A stretch of DNA of 12,026 nucleotides from Stigonema sp964246695 (lineage in GTDB: Bacteria; Cyanobacteriota; Cyanobacteriia; Cyanobacteriales; Nostocaceae), in NCBI GenBank assembly GCA_964246695.1, contig CAXTSI010000286.1, positions 1 to 12,026 of the forward strand. Reading direction: 5' to 3'. The notes under the pieces were generated by a model that saw only the letters and a program-made list of their open reading frames with translations, searched no databases and was not told where the DNA came from. Positions within the stretch are counted from its first letter, which is position 1, and each line of letters begins with the position of its first letter. The position numbers and the translations under genes are program-made. Shown piece after piece: positions 1 through 6,911 of this stretch.

Positions 1-11
1 TAGCCATACAT

Positions 12-26
12 CCCTAGTTTCTAGGG
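12..26. repeat. Short perfect hairpin at the window edge
   Basis: A 6-bp perfect stem (CCCTAG / CTAGGG) with a TTT loop lies just beyond the point where the neighbouring Rpn-type gene loses homology. It could be part of a small inserted repeat whose other end lies outside the window. No T-tract follows on either strand, so a terminator is not supported. Confidence 0.3.
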
Positions 27-34
27 GTTCCTGC

Positions 35-262
35 TCAGAACGAGCCGCACTCTTTCTGGAACTGCACCTCACAGAAATATACTACTCCTGCACCTTCGTT
101 TTCTGGTGGTAGAAATACCCCGTCAATCTCAAATTTCGGTTCTTTGACAGCTACCGAATCAAATCGGTATGCATCGGCATTTATTGGAGGATTTGTCAAG
201 AGTTCAAATAGCAGTGTGGGAGATTGTTGAAACAACTTGTAAAATATTGAGTCTCGACGCAT
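35..262 (-). pseudogene. Truncated Rpn-family (DUF2887-type) putative nuclease/transposase-like protein
   Basis: The 75 residues begin MRRDSIFYKLFQQSP and continue through DAYRFDSVAVKEP and FEIDGVFLPP to VYFCEVQFQK. This matches the N-terminus of the cyanobacterial Rpn/DUF2887 family, whose members carry a PD-(D/E)XK-like nuclease fold; the D of DGVF and the E-V-Q of EVQFQ are the expected active-site strand. From memory, intact members are about 250-300 residues. Here the reading frame enters unrelated sequence right after EVQFQK and stops after four more codons, so roughly three quarters of the protein is missing. A small hairpin lies just past the break. The start is the ATG at 262-260. 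Family assignment is from recognition of the N-terminal motif; loss of function is inferred from the truncation. Confidence 0.75.
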
Positions 263-570
263 GAAGCAATAAAGCTGAATTTATTTGTTCAATCTGCGAT
301 ACATTTAATTATACATTCTCCTACTTAGCTATTCCTTTAGGCTAAATTGTTAAGCGATGCTCCAAAGGAACTGCTACGAGATCGCCATCTAACTAAAGCA
401 CAGGCTTTGCAAGCTACGCAAACAGCACTTATTGAAGGTAAGTAGTATACTCACCCCTACTATTGATATGGCTTTATTTTAATTGGGAATTGGCTCTAAG
501 AATTTTGGATGCGCGGATTTTAGATTTTGGATTATTAATGAACCGCTGAGGACGTAATCACCGCACCGCT
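263..570. other. Intergenic stretch with a possible CHAT gene fragment
   Basis: Between the Rpn remnant and the DUF928 gene there is no intact ORF. It holds one short plus-strand open segment (341-445) that resembles a CHAT-domain protein tail, then AT-rich sequence with a small direct repeat (ggattttag / agattttgg near 514-530). No promoter, RNA gene or terminator could be supported. Confidence 0.5.
341..445 (+). pseudogene. Possible remnant of a CHAT-domain protein (near C-terminus)
   Basis: Read from 341, the frame gives 34 residues ending with ELLRDRHLTKAQALQATQTALIEGK and a stop. The segment TKAQALQATQTALIEG resembles the 'TKAEALRQAQLALLRG' helix that comes shortly before the end of CHAT caspase-like domains in cyanobacterial TPR-CHAT proteins. 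There is no start codon context, and nothing of the catalytic His or Cys region is present. CHAT genes often neighbour DUF928 and haemagglutinin-like genes in cyanobacteria, both of which occur here, so the context fits. It is short, so the match may be fortuitous. Confidence 0.35.
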
Positions 571-1314
571 TTATCTCCGTTGCCGTTCAATAGCGATAAT
601 TTGCTGGATTTGCAAAGCATGTTGCTGCAAATCCTTAGTGCTAGTTTGCTCTGCTTCTAACTTGCTCAATTGAGCCAACAACTTTAAACTGAAAGCTTTA
701 TTTTTGGGGTCGAGGAGTGCTAACGATAGCGCATCATACCATAATCCGGCTTCAGCATAGAGGTCTGCTTGTTTGACAATTTCTTTTGTTTGCGAAAGTA
801 CATATGGCAAACGAGGTGGCATTGGGACAACTTCAATAACTGCCTCTGCTACCAAATCCTCTGAGGGGTGATTTGGGTTGCATAAGAGGGCTATCTGCCA
901 GAGATACTTCTGCCCAATAGACAAGCTGAATTTTTCTTGAGCGAGGGAGAGTTTTATGATTCCTGATGAACTCTGCAATTGAATCCTTTTAATCAGCTTG
1001 CCTTTACTATTGGTGTTATACTCATATAAACTAAATTCTATGACACGAATTTCAGTATCTGGCACAAACCAAGCAAATGTGGGTTGAGAAGAAACCGTTT
1101 GCCCAAAGTGACTCAGCGGAGCAAGCGCTGTTAGGGTTGTCTGTGCTGTACCAATGCATCCGTTAGTTCTGGTACTATTTGAGCCGATAGGACCTTTAGG
1201 TCTAGAAGGGTTTGCAGGTGGTTTGTAAGCTGCTAAAGTCGTAGTTGTAAATGCTAAAAATAGGGTTAAAATACAGCTAAGTACCAGTCGTTGCCTACAG
1301 GATTTTGTATTCAT
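571..1314 (-). CDS. DUF928 family secreted protein
   Basis: This 247-residue protein begins with a Sec signal peptide: basic MNTKSCRQR, a hydrophobic stretch LVLSCILTLFLAF, and likely cleavage after TTLAA (about residue 29). The mature part has the DUF928 layout: a Pro/Gly/Arg-rich segment (PSRPKGPIGSNSTRTNGC, about 36-53), then LTALAPLSHFGQTVSSQPTFAW (62-83), an Ig-like strand-rich middle (WFVPDTEIRVIEFSLYE), and the conserved G-x-x-YLWQIALLCNP (about 137-148) with a partner Cys. The C-terminal third is helical (ADLYAEAGLWYDALSLAL), as in members that end with one TPR-like helical pair. It probably acts in the periplasm or at the cell surface; no biochemical role is established. In cyanobacteria these genes often accompany CHAT and two-partner-secretion genes, and a TpsA gene lies about 1.5 kb away. 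The ATG has no clear Shine-Dalgarno sequence. Family confidence is high, function unknown. Confidence 0.85.
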   Translation of the reverse strand: MNTKSCRQRLVLSCILTLFLAFTTTTLAAYKPPANPSRPKGPIGSNSTRTNGCIGTAQTTLTALAPLSHFGQTVSSQPTFAWFVPDTEIRVIEFSLYEYNTNSKGKLIKRIQLQSSSGIIKLSLAQEKFSLSIGQKYLWQIALLCNPNHPSEDLVAEAVIEVVPMPPRLPYVLSQTKEIVKQADLYAEAGLWYDALSLALLDPKNKAFSLKLLAQLSKLEAEQTSTKDLQQHALQIQQIIAIERQRR

Positions 1315-1378
1315 AATTACTGGTTTGCAATGACAGACTGTAATTATGCTACATGTTCTCCAAAAACTCCAATTACGA

Positions 1379-1582
1379 GGCGTTGCATAATAGAGAGATG
1401 AATTGAGGATACGTACTGTGCAATGTCCATACTGTCAATCTACGGAGATTCGCAAAAACGGGAAGCGACGAAGTAAACAAAATCACATTTGTACCCACTG
1501 CGGGCATCAATTCATCGATGTCTACGATCCACCAAAAGGCTACTCGGATGATATTAAACAGCAATGCTTGAAGCTGTACGTT
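1379..1582 (+). mobile_element. Truncated IS1-family element (5' part only)
   Basis: The outer end probably begins at GGCGTTGCATAA (1379-1390), just ahead of a frame encoding the InsA-like N-terminus of an IS1-family transposase. Homology ends at 1580-1582, where the sequence passes into the 39-residue-repeat gene lying on the opposite strand. The nucleotides GTT are compatible with both parents, suggesting a microhomology junction. Only about 200 bp remains; the catalytic region and the second terminal repeat are missing. The exact left end is inferred from position, not from a matching right end. Confidence 0.65.
1403..1582 (+). pseudogene. IS1-family transposase, N-terminal fragment (InsA-like zinc finger)
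   Basis: The frame opens with TTG at 1403 and encodes VQCPYCQSTEIRKNGKR, then KQNHICTHCGHQFIDVY and PPKGYSDDIKQQCLKLYV. Two CxxC pairs (CPYC and CTHC) form the zinc-binding motif of InsA/IS1 transposase N-termini, and GHQFIDVY-x-PP-x-GYSD is a family signature. After KLYV (1582) homology is lost; the remaining codons to the stop at 1627 are the antisense of the repeat gene. No helix-turn-helix completion, DDE domain or frameshift signal remains, so it cannot encode an active transposase. Confidence 0.8.
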
Positions 1583-2231
1583 GATTTCAAAGTGCTGCAA
1601 CAACTTGCTGTTGTTCAAATTAGCTAAGTCTTTGTTGTTAGCTCGATAGTAGTTGAAGTCAAAATATGGTGAAAAGTCACGCCCTTCTTTTATCCCATTG
1701 ATTTCCAAATGGTTGAACAGTTGAGAGTTATTCAGGTTTGTCAAATCAGAATTAAGCGACTTATATTGTCCAAGACTGAAAAGTGGATCAAATTCGCGTC
1801 CCTCAGTAATACCGTTGTTTTTCAAATGATTAAATAGTTGCTCGTTGTTAAAGCTTTTGAGGTCACTGTAGGCATCGTGATAGTAGTTAAGGTCAACAAA
1901 TAGAGAGAAGCTGCGACCTTCTGCCACCCCATAATTCTCTAGATGATCTAACAGTTGGCTGTTATTAAATTTTGCCAAATCAGCATTGCTAGCCCGGTAG
2001 AAACTCAAATCCACAAGTGGTGAGAAGGAACGACCTTCATTTAAACCGTAAGCCTGGAAGTGGGATAAGGCTTGAGCATCGTTTAAAGAGGCTAAGTCGG
2101 AATTGGCAGCACGATAGAAATTAGCATCAAACACGTTTGAGGGGGATAAAGACATTTTGAGAAGCGATCGCACTCAGCACACCCAAAACAGCCACTGTTG
2201 CGAATAATCTGTTTTTCACCATCATAATTAA

Positions 2232-2239
2232 GTTCCTCT
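2232..2239 (-). promoter_or_regulatory. Ribosome binding site for the signal-peptide start at 2225
   Basis: On the minus strand AGAGGAAC lies 6 bases before ATGATG at 2225. This is the best Shine-Dalgarno match near this gene and is the main reason to place the original start at 2225 rather than at the ATGs at 2173 or 2155. Confidence 0.55.
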
Positions 2240-2406
2240 CATGTCATCTCCAATGCCACCAGAGTCAAAATGCTAACAGTTGTTTATTATCCTGAGTAAC
2301 GCGACAATTACCGTATCCAGGGAAAACTATGCGATCGCTTTTAGGATGCGAGCGAAATTTCGCGTTTCTACATCAATACGGTTCAGTTAAGAGAATTTGC
2401 AGAATT
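2240..2406. repeat. Intergenic spacer with palindromic repeat and HIP1 site
   Basis: No ORF is supported. The stretch contains a HIP1 octamer GCGATCGC (2331-2338) and a 12-bp perfect palindrome GCGAAATTTCGC (2352-2363) within a segment resembling the common cyanobacterial interspersed 'cgcgaaatttcgcgtttcta' repeats. Homology to the right-hand inverted arm starts only at about 2407. Confidence 0.45.
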
Positions 2407-2505
2407 TAAGACAATAGGAGATAAAGTTCCTATTACTATTGATGCGCCTACAAAAAAGCTACTACTAGCTTTCATAAAATGCCCTATTAAAAAATTATTA
2501 GACAT
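2407..2505 (-). pseudogene. 5' stub of a paralogue of the 43-residue-repeat protein gene
   Basis: Reading leftward from the ATG at 2505, the sequence matches the first about 33 codons of the gene starting at 6912: ATGTCTAATAATTTTTTA, then the signal-peptide coding part ending in CTATTGTCTTA. A T7 run replaces TTTCTT in the intact gene, adding one base and breaking the frame within the signal peptide. After 2407 the similarity stops abruptly, so the repeats are absent. The upstream non-coding sequence is also shared. This is a dead, truncated and inverted duplicate. Confidence 0.8.
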
Positions 2506-2619
2506 AATAAAGACTCTATATTGACGATTGATGAAGTTTTAAAGTTGGTTTCTATTAACCTCGATCCCGCTTAACTAATTGCGCTCTATCAACACAATAA
2601 AAAATTGAATAAAGAATTT

Positions 2620-2691
2620 GTTAAACCTTTGTGCTAATTGAATTGTACTTTTGTGCCCAATCGATTGCACTTTTGTGCAATCCGGTTTAAC
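2620..2691. repeat. 72-bp palindromic element, left copy
   Basis: The element is bounded by GTTAAACC (2620-2627) and its complement GGTTTAAC (2684-2691). Inside are three spaced TTTGTGC motifs about 21 bp apart and a perfect 8-bp stem with a TTTT loop, GATTGCACTTTTGTGCAATC (2663-2682). A copy of equal length lies at 6601-6672. It sits between the stub gene and the adhesin gene, so it could be a protein-binding site, a shared regulatory region or a small mobile repeat. Confidence 0.6.
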
Positions 2692-2789
2692 TTATGTTAA
2701 TAAAAGAAAATTAAGGCGCTAATTTTGTTTGATTCTTGTCTAAAGTTGTGGTTTTACTAGAAACTGTAAATATGTAATGGGTACAGCTA

Positions 2790-5700
2790 ATGACAGGAAG
2801 ACACTGGTTGCTTTGGTGTTTGCAGTTGGGATGGGTGGGATTATTAGGGTGGATAGGTGCGATCGCATTTGCTAGCAGTACATTTGCCCAAAGCAGAATT
2901 GTGCCAGATCGCACACTCAGTGCTGAGTCTTCTATTGTTACACCCAATGTTCAAGGTTTGCCAAGAGAAGAAATTACTGGTGGGGCAATTCGCGGAGCAA
3001 ACTTATTTCACAGTTTTCGGGAATTTAATGTCGATAATGGACGAGGAGCCTACTTTCAGAATCCTAATGCTAGTATCAAAAATATATTCACACGAGTCAC
3101 AGGTGGGCAAGTATCGAATATTTTGGGAACCTTGGGGGTTGATGGCGGTGCAAATCTGTTTTTGCTTAATCCCAATGGTATTTTATTTGGTCCAAATGCT
3201 CGGTTAGATGTGCGGGGTTCGTTCTTGGGGACGACAGCAAATAGCTTTGTTTTTCCAAATAAGGTAGAGTTTAGTGCCACCAATCCCCAAGCACCACCGT
3301 TGTTGACTATTAGTGTGCCGATTGGCTTGCAATTTGGTTCGCAACCCGGACGCATTACAAGCCGTGCTGTTAGTCAAGATTCGCAGGGAAATTTTTATGG
3401 GTTGAGTGTTGCATCTGGTAGCACACTGGCACTTATTGGTGGTGAAATTACCTTGGATGGCGGGGTATTGTTTGCGCCTAATGGGCAGGTACAACTGGGA
3501 GCAGTGGGGGGAGAGACAACCGTTGGGCTTCAGGTTAATAGCTCCTCGTTGGGTTTTAGTTTACCAGAAAATGCAATGCGCTCCCCCATCACGTTGACTG
3601 ATGAAGCTTTTGTTCGGGGGGATAGTGCCATTAAGCTTGTGGGTGGACAGATTCATCTGAAAGGTTTGTCAGAGATTTTCAGTTTAAATGGCGGCTCGAT
3701 TTCCATTGATGCGACTGGGCTAAATTTAGATAACGGCTCTCAACTCATAACTAGAACAATAAACACAGCCAAGGCAGGTGATATTCGGATTAAAGCTAGC
3801 AATGCTGTTACCCTCACTAACGGTAATATCCGTTCTGAAAGCAACGCTACAGGTAATGGTGGAGATGTCAGTATTAATGCCCGAAATATCTCGATCTTAG
3901 GAGATAAAACTTTGTCTGAGAGTACTATTAGTACGTTTACTAATAGTCAGGGTAATGCTGGGAACCTTACCCTTGAAGCCACTGAGTCTGTCAACGTGAC
4001 CAATGGTAGTTTTGTTGTTGTTTTGACTAACGGTGCAGGTAATACGGGTGACTTGACAATTCGGGCGAGGGAGTCTGTCAACGTCATTGACAATGGAAAT
4101 TTATCAGTTTTCACTTCTGGCTTAGGGTCAACGGGCGACCTGCGGATTGAAACAGGTACATTCAATGTATCCTCATCTAAGATGGTAGGTGCGGTTTCAT
4201 CTGGCTCTGGAAGCGCTGGCTCTATATTCATCCAGGCTCGTGATGCAGTTGAGTTAATTAATGGTCAAATTTATATAAACGCTACTGATGTAGGTAAAGT
4301 GGGGAATCTCACTATTGAGACGCAGCGATTAAATCTTAGAGATGGCGGATTGCTGAATACAAATACGTATGGTGGAGTTAATGCAGGCAACATTGTCATT
4401 CGAGCCAGTGACTCTATAAAAATTGGTGGTGTCTCACCATCCGACCCTAAATCTTTTAGTTACATATCAAGTGATACTTTTAAAGGAACAGGTAACGCTG
4501 GCAACATCACAATCGAAACACCTCGATTAACCCTGAGCCAAGGAGGAACGGTCAGTGCCTTATCCGAACAAAGCAAAGGCAATGCTGGAAGCGTTACTAT
4601 CCATGCCAAAAATGTCGAACTTGACGGGTTTGTAATCTTACCTAAAAGTATCTCTCGAAGCAGTATAAGCACCCAAGTCTCAGACGGTGAAGCGGATGTG
4701 AAGGGTGGAACGTTGACCATTAATACAGAACGGTTGCGACTGAGCAATGGTGCGAGGTTGACTACATTCGTAAAAAGTGGACGAGGACAAGCTGGTAATT
4801 TGGTGGTTCGAGCTAGTGACTCAATTGACATTTCCGGGGTAGGTCCGAAAAACCCCGCAGGTCAACCATTATCATCGGGTTTATTTGCCGATGTGCAAAC
4901 TGAAGGCATTGGTTCTGGTGGTAGCATCAACGTTGAAACAGGACGCTTGAGCTTGAGTGATGGAGGACAAATCTCTGCTTCAACCTTTGCTGAAGGTAAT
5001 GCGGGAAATGTTTTGATTAACGCTGCTCAAATTGATTTGCGTGGAAAAGCCACTGCGATATTAACTAAGTCTGAAGGAGTAACTGGTAATGCAGGCGATA
5101 TCCGTATTAACACTCAAGGGTTAAATTTACAAGATGGAGCTTATTTATCCTCAGCGGTTGAAGAAGGAGCCAACGGTAATGGTGGTACTCTCAACATTAA
5201 CACCGATCGCCTCACTATCCGTGATGGAGCAGGCATCAGCAGCCGCACTGCCGGAAACGGACGTGCAGGTTACATACGCATTGATGCCCGTGACAGCATC
5301 ATACTAGATGGTATCCAGAGTGGGACATCTAGCTACATAAGCTCCCGAAGCACGGAAACGGCAACCGAGGGCAGCGGTGACATTACCCTCAATACGAATA
5401 CCTTTCGCTTGAACCAAGGAGCGACAATTCGCGCTACCACAGCCAACGCCTTCGGTGGCGGCAACGTCACCATCAATGCTAACACCATAGACCTCACGAA
5501 CGGCGGTCAAATTCTCACCTCAACAACTAGCAGTGGCTCAGCTGGTACGATCGCCCTCAACGCAGATCGCGTTAACCTCGCCTCTGTTGATTCTACCTAT
5601 AACCAACGACTAGCAGAGTTTGGCAGACCAACTGTTACTAATGAAGGTGAAGCCAGTGGATTGTATGCAACCACCACAGAGGATTCCTCTGGTAAAGGTG

Positions 5701-6506
5701 GTATCATTCGCGTCAACGCTCCTCAGTTGAACATTAATGACCGCGCTGGTATCTCTGTTAATAGTCAAGGCAGTGGCATAGCTGGTAATATTAATCTTAA
5801 TTCTCAATCTGTCCAACTGCGCGATCGCGCCAGCATTATCGCCCGAACAGCATCCCAAGATGGCGGTAACATAAGTATGGAGAACACAGACCTATTGTTG
5901 TTACGTCAGGGCAGCCAGATATCTACAACAGCAGCAGAGGGTGGCAACGGTGGCAACATTAATATCAACTCCAAATTTATCGTTGCTGTCCCAAAAGAAA
6001 ACAGTGACATCACAGCAAATGCTTTCTCAGGCACAGGGGGTCGAGTACAAATTAATACTCAAGGTCTATTTGGCATCCAGTCGCGCTCACAATTGACGGA
6101 CAAAAGTGATATTACTGCTAGTTCTACCTTGGGTGTAGCAGGTGTGGTTAATATTTATACACCAGACCCAAATACTTTGCAAAGCAACCTGACTCAACTA
6201 CCCGAAAATATCATTGATGCTAACGCCCTCATTGCCAATAGTTGCATAGCTAGACGCCACAATCAGTCTGGCGGTACTTTCATCATTACAGGTTCTGCAG
6301 GCTTACCAGAGCGTCCTGGCGATCCTCCTCTTTCTCCTTATCCTACTGGGACTATACGCTCTGTACCAAGTTTTGGTGAAACAGCTAAATCAACCACTTC
6401 AACTAGCGATCGCCGTGCCAAGAAAAACATACAGCCGATTGTTGAAGCGCAAGGTATTTATCGACTAGCAAATGGTGATTTGGTGCTGAGTCGAGAATGT
6501 CCTTAA
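2790..6506 (+). CDS. Filamentous haemagglutinin-type exoprotein (two-partner secretion, TpsA-like adhesin)
   Basis: This 1238-residue protein starts with a signal peptide: MTGRHW, a hydrophobic stretch LGWVGLLGWIGAIAF, and cleavage probably after TFA at residue 33. Residues about 36-160 form the TPS/haemagg_act domain, with NPNA (91-94), ITRVTGG-like FTRVTGG, SNILGTL, GANLFLLNPNGILFG (NPNGI at 127-131) and RLDVRGSFLGTTA. This domain directs export through an outer-membrane TpsB pore. Residues about 270-1130 are a long right-handed beta-helix made of degenerate repeats such as GNAGNITIET-x-RLTLS-x-GG and RASDSI-x-I-GV. The end (about 1142-1238) has the cyanobacterial TpsA tail: ANSCIARR, GTFIITGSAGLP and a final GDLVLSRECP. 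The only mature cysteines seen are C1152 and C1237, a possible disulfide pair. It is predicted to be an extracellular or surface protein; the ligand is unknown. No TpsB gene lies in the window. ATG 2790 has a weak ribosome binding site. Inverted repeats flank the gene. Confidence 0.9.
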   Translation: MTGRHWLLWCLQLGWVGLLGWIGAIAFASSTFAQSRIVPDRTLSAESSIVTPNVQGLPREEITGGAIRGANLFHSFREFNVDNGRGAYFQNPNASIKNIFTRVTGGQVSNILGTLGVDGGANLFLLNPNGILFGPNARLDVRGSFLGTTANSFVFPNKVEFSATNPQAPPLLTISVPIGLQFGSQPGRITSRAVSQDSQGNFYGLSVASGSTLALIGGEITLDGGVLFAPNGQVQLGAVGGETTVGLQVNSSSLGFSLPENAMRSPITLTDEAFVRGDSAIKLVGGQIHLKGLSEIFSLNGGSISIDATGLNLDNGSQLITRTINTAKAGDIRIKASNAVTLTNGNIRSESNATGNGGDVSINARNISILGDKTLSESTISTFTNSQGNAGNLTLEATESVNVTNGSFVVVLTNGAGNTGDLTIRARESVNVIDNGNLSVFTSGLGSTGDLRIETGTFNVSSSKMVGAVSSGSGSAGSIFIQARDAVELINGQIYINATDVGKVGNLTIETQRLNLRDGGLLNTNTYGGVNAGNIVIRASDSIKIGGVSPSDPKSFSYISSDTFKGTGNAGNITIETPRLTLSQGGTVSALSEQSKGNAGSVTIHAKNVELDGFVILPKSISRSSISTQVSDGEADVKGGTLTINTERLRLSNGARLTTFVKSGRGQAGNLVVRASDSIDISGVGPKNPAGQPLSSGLFADVQTEGIGSGGSINVETGRLSLSDGGQISASTFAEGNAGNVLINAAQIDLRGKATAILTKSEGVTGNAGDIRINTQGLNLQDGAYLSSAVEEGANGNGGTLNINTDRLTIRDGAGISSRTAGNGRAGYIRIDARDSIILDGIQSGTSSYISSRSTETATEGSGDITLNTNTFRLNQGATIRATTANAFGGGNVTINANTIDLTNGGQILTSTTSSGSAGTIALNADRVNLASVDSTYNQRLAEFGRPTVTNEGEASGLYATTTEDSSGKGGIIRVNAPQLNINDRAGISVNSQGSGIAGNINLNSQSVQLRDRASIIARTASQDGGNISMENTDLLLLRQGSQISTTAAEGGNGGNININSKFIVAVPKENSDITANAFSGTGGRVQINTQGLFGIQSRSQLTDKSDITASSTLGVAGVVNIYTPDPNTLQSNLTQLPENIIDANALIANSCIARRHNQSGGTFIITGSAGLPERPGDPPLSPYPTGTIRSVPSFGETAKSTTSTSDRRAKKNIQPIVEAQGIYRLANGDLVLSRECP

Positions 6507-6594
6507 ACTTAAGGGTTATTTTATCTACTCGTTACCCTAAGTGATAACATCGATACCACCAAAATCCAAAGGTCTAGCTGCTATCTGACATGAA
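6507..6594. other. Spacer after the adhesin gene with a weak stem-loop
   Basis: Just after the stop, CTTAAGGGT and ACCCTAAG (about 6508-6541) can pair with one bulged A. No T-tract follows, so Rho-independent termination is uncertain. Nothing else is recognisable before the right inverted arm begins. Confidence 0.25.
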
Positions 6595-6600
6595 CAGTAA

Positions 6601-6672
6601 GTTAAACCAGATTGCACAAAAGTGCAATCGATTAGGCACAAAAAAGCAATCCGATTAGCACAAAGGTTTAAC
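6601..6672. repeat. 72-bp palindromic element, right copy
   Basis: It is bounded by GTTAAACC (6601-6608) and GGTTTAAC (6665-6672). It contains the perfect palindrome GATTGCACAAAAGTGCAATC (6610-6629) and degenerate GCACAAA motifs. It is in the opposite orientation to the copy at 2620-2691, with a few substitutions in the middle third. Confidence 0.6.
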
Positions 6673-6722
6673 AAATTCTTTAATCAATTTTTTATTGTGT
6701 TGATAGAGCGCAATTAGTTAAG

Positions 6723-6840
6723 TTACATCTTGCACCACCCCCAGAAACCGGGTTTCTTGCGAATTGGTAAAGCTGAAACCGTTAATTTATCGTTTAGAAA
6801 CCCGGTTTCTCGAGCCAAGTTGAGAATGGTGCAAGATCTC
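6723..6840. mobile_element. 118-bp MITE-like insertion with terminal inverted repeats and 7-bp target duplication
   Basis: AGTTAAG occurs on both sides (6716-6722 and 6841-6847), whereas the inverted paralogous arm has one copy (as CTTAACT, 2570-2576) and no insert. Near the ends lie perfect 11-bp inverted repeats, ATCTTGCACCA (from 6727) and TGGTGCAAGAT (to 6837). Inside, AGAAACCGGGTTTCT (6743-6757) is the exact reverse complement of AGAAACCCGGTTTCT (6796-6810), and each is nearly palindromic itself. There is no ORF. It lies between the palindromic element and the start of the repeat-protein gene, so it may alter that gene's expression. The family is not identified. Confidence 0.75.
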
Positions 6841-6899
6841 AGTTAAGCGCGTTCAAGGTTAATAGGAACCAATTTAAAAACTTCGTCAATCGTAAATGT

Positions 6900-6903
6900 G
6901 GAG
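6900..6903 (+). promoter_or_regulatory. Shine-Dalgarno sequence of the 43-residue-repeat gene
   Basis: GGAG ends 8 bases before the ATG at 6912, ideal spacing. In the inverted stub copy the same place reads AGAG, so the site is partly conserved there. Confidence 0.55.
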
Positions 6904-6911
6904 TCTTTATT

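Larger units (their letters stand above)
1373..2225 (-). pseudogene. Secreted 39-residue-repeat protein, frameshifted and C-terminally truncated
   Basis: An open frame of 266 codons (2173-1373) contains four complete and one partial copy of a 39-residue repeat with consensus F/VD-x-x-YYRA-x-N-x-DLA-x-LNN-x-QL-x-x-H-x-x-x-x-G-x-x-EGR-x-FSP. In that frame the repeats begin at residues 15, 54, 93, 132 and 171. The fifth stops after FEIN at about 1581; everything beyond (VQLQALLF onward) is the antisense of an IS1 fragment, not real protein. Upstream, the other frame starting at ATGATG (2225) encodes a textbook signal peptide, MMVKNRLFATVAVLGVL followed by SAIAS, then stops at 2127. Removing one base in the A4 run (2155-2158 on the plus strand) or the C5 run (2141-2145) joins it to the repeats. 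The ancestor was therefore probably an exported repeat protein. Similar repeats occur in RTX-like and surface proteins; the function is unknown. A start at the internal ATG (2155) could still yield cytoplasmic repeats. Confidence 0.7.
2407..2697 (-). repeat. Left arm of a long inverted repeat flanking the TpsA gene
   Basis: The reverse complement of this segment matches about 6595-7011, apart from a 118-bp insertion plus 7-bp duplication in the right arm. Shared landmarks, in order: GTTAAACC, the 20-bp palindrome, CACAAAGGTTTAAC, TTGTGTTGATAGAGCGCAAT, TAGTTAAG, GAGTCTTTATTATG, and the start of the signal-peptide gene. By eye roughly nine bases in ten match. The two arms enclose about 3.9 kb containing the adhesin gene. 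Confidence 0.85.

Noticed and set aside
1373..1578. C-terminal part of the repeat-gene frame (VQLQALLF onward) as a membrane or new domain
   Set aside because: It is the exact antisense of the IS1 transposase zinc-finger region, so its hydrophobic look is accidental.
2711..2947. Minus-strand ORF of 78 codons overlapping the adhesin start
   Set aside because: It is antisense to the signal peptide and TPS domain of a clearly real gene, and has low-complexity Asn/His-rich sequence with no recognisable motif.
3056..5858. Several minus-strand and shifted-frame ORFs of 60-123 codons inside the adhesin gene
   Set aside because: They are shadows of the repetitive beta-helix coding sequence. None has a ribosome binding site or family features.
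2620..6672. Composite transposon with the 72-bp elements as its ends and the adhesin as cargo
   Set aside because: Homology between the two sides continues well beyond the 72-bp elements into a gene's 5' end, there is no transposase, and no target duplication is visible at outer borders. A segmental inverted duplication explains it better.
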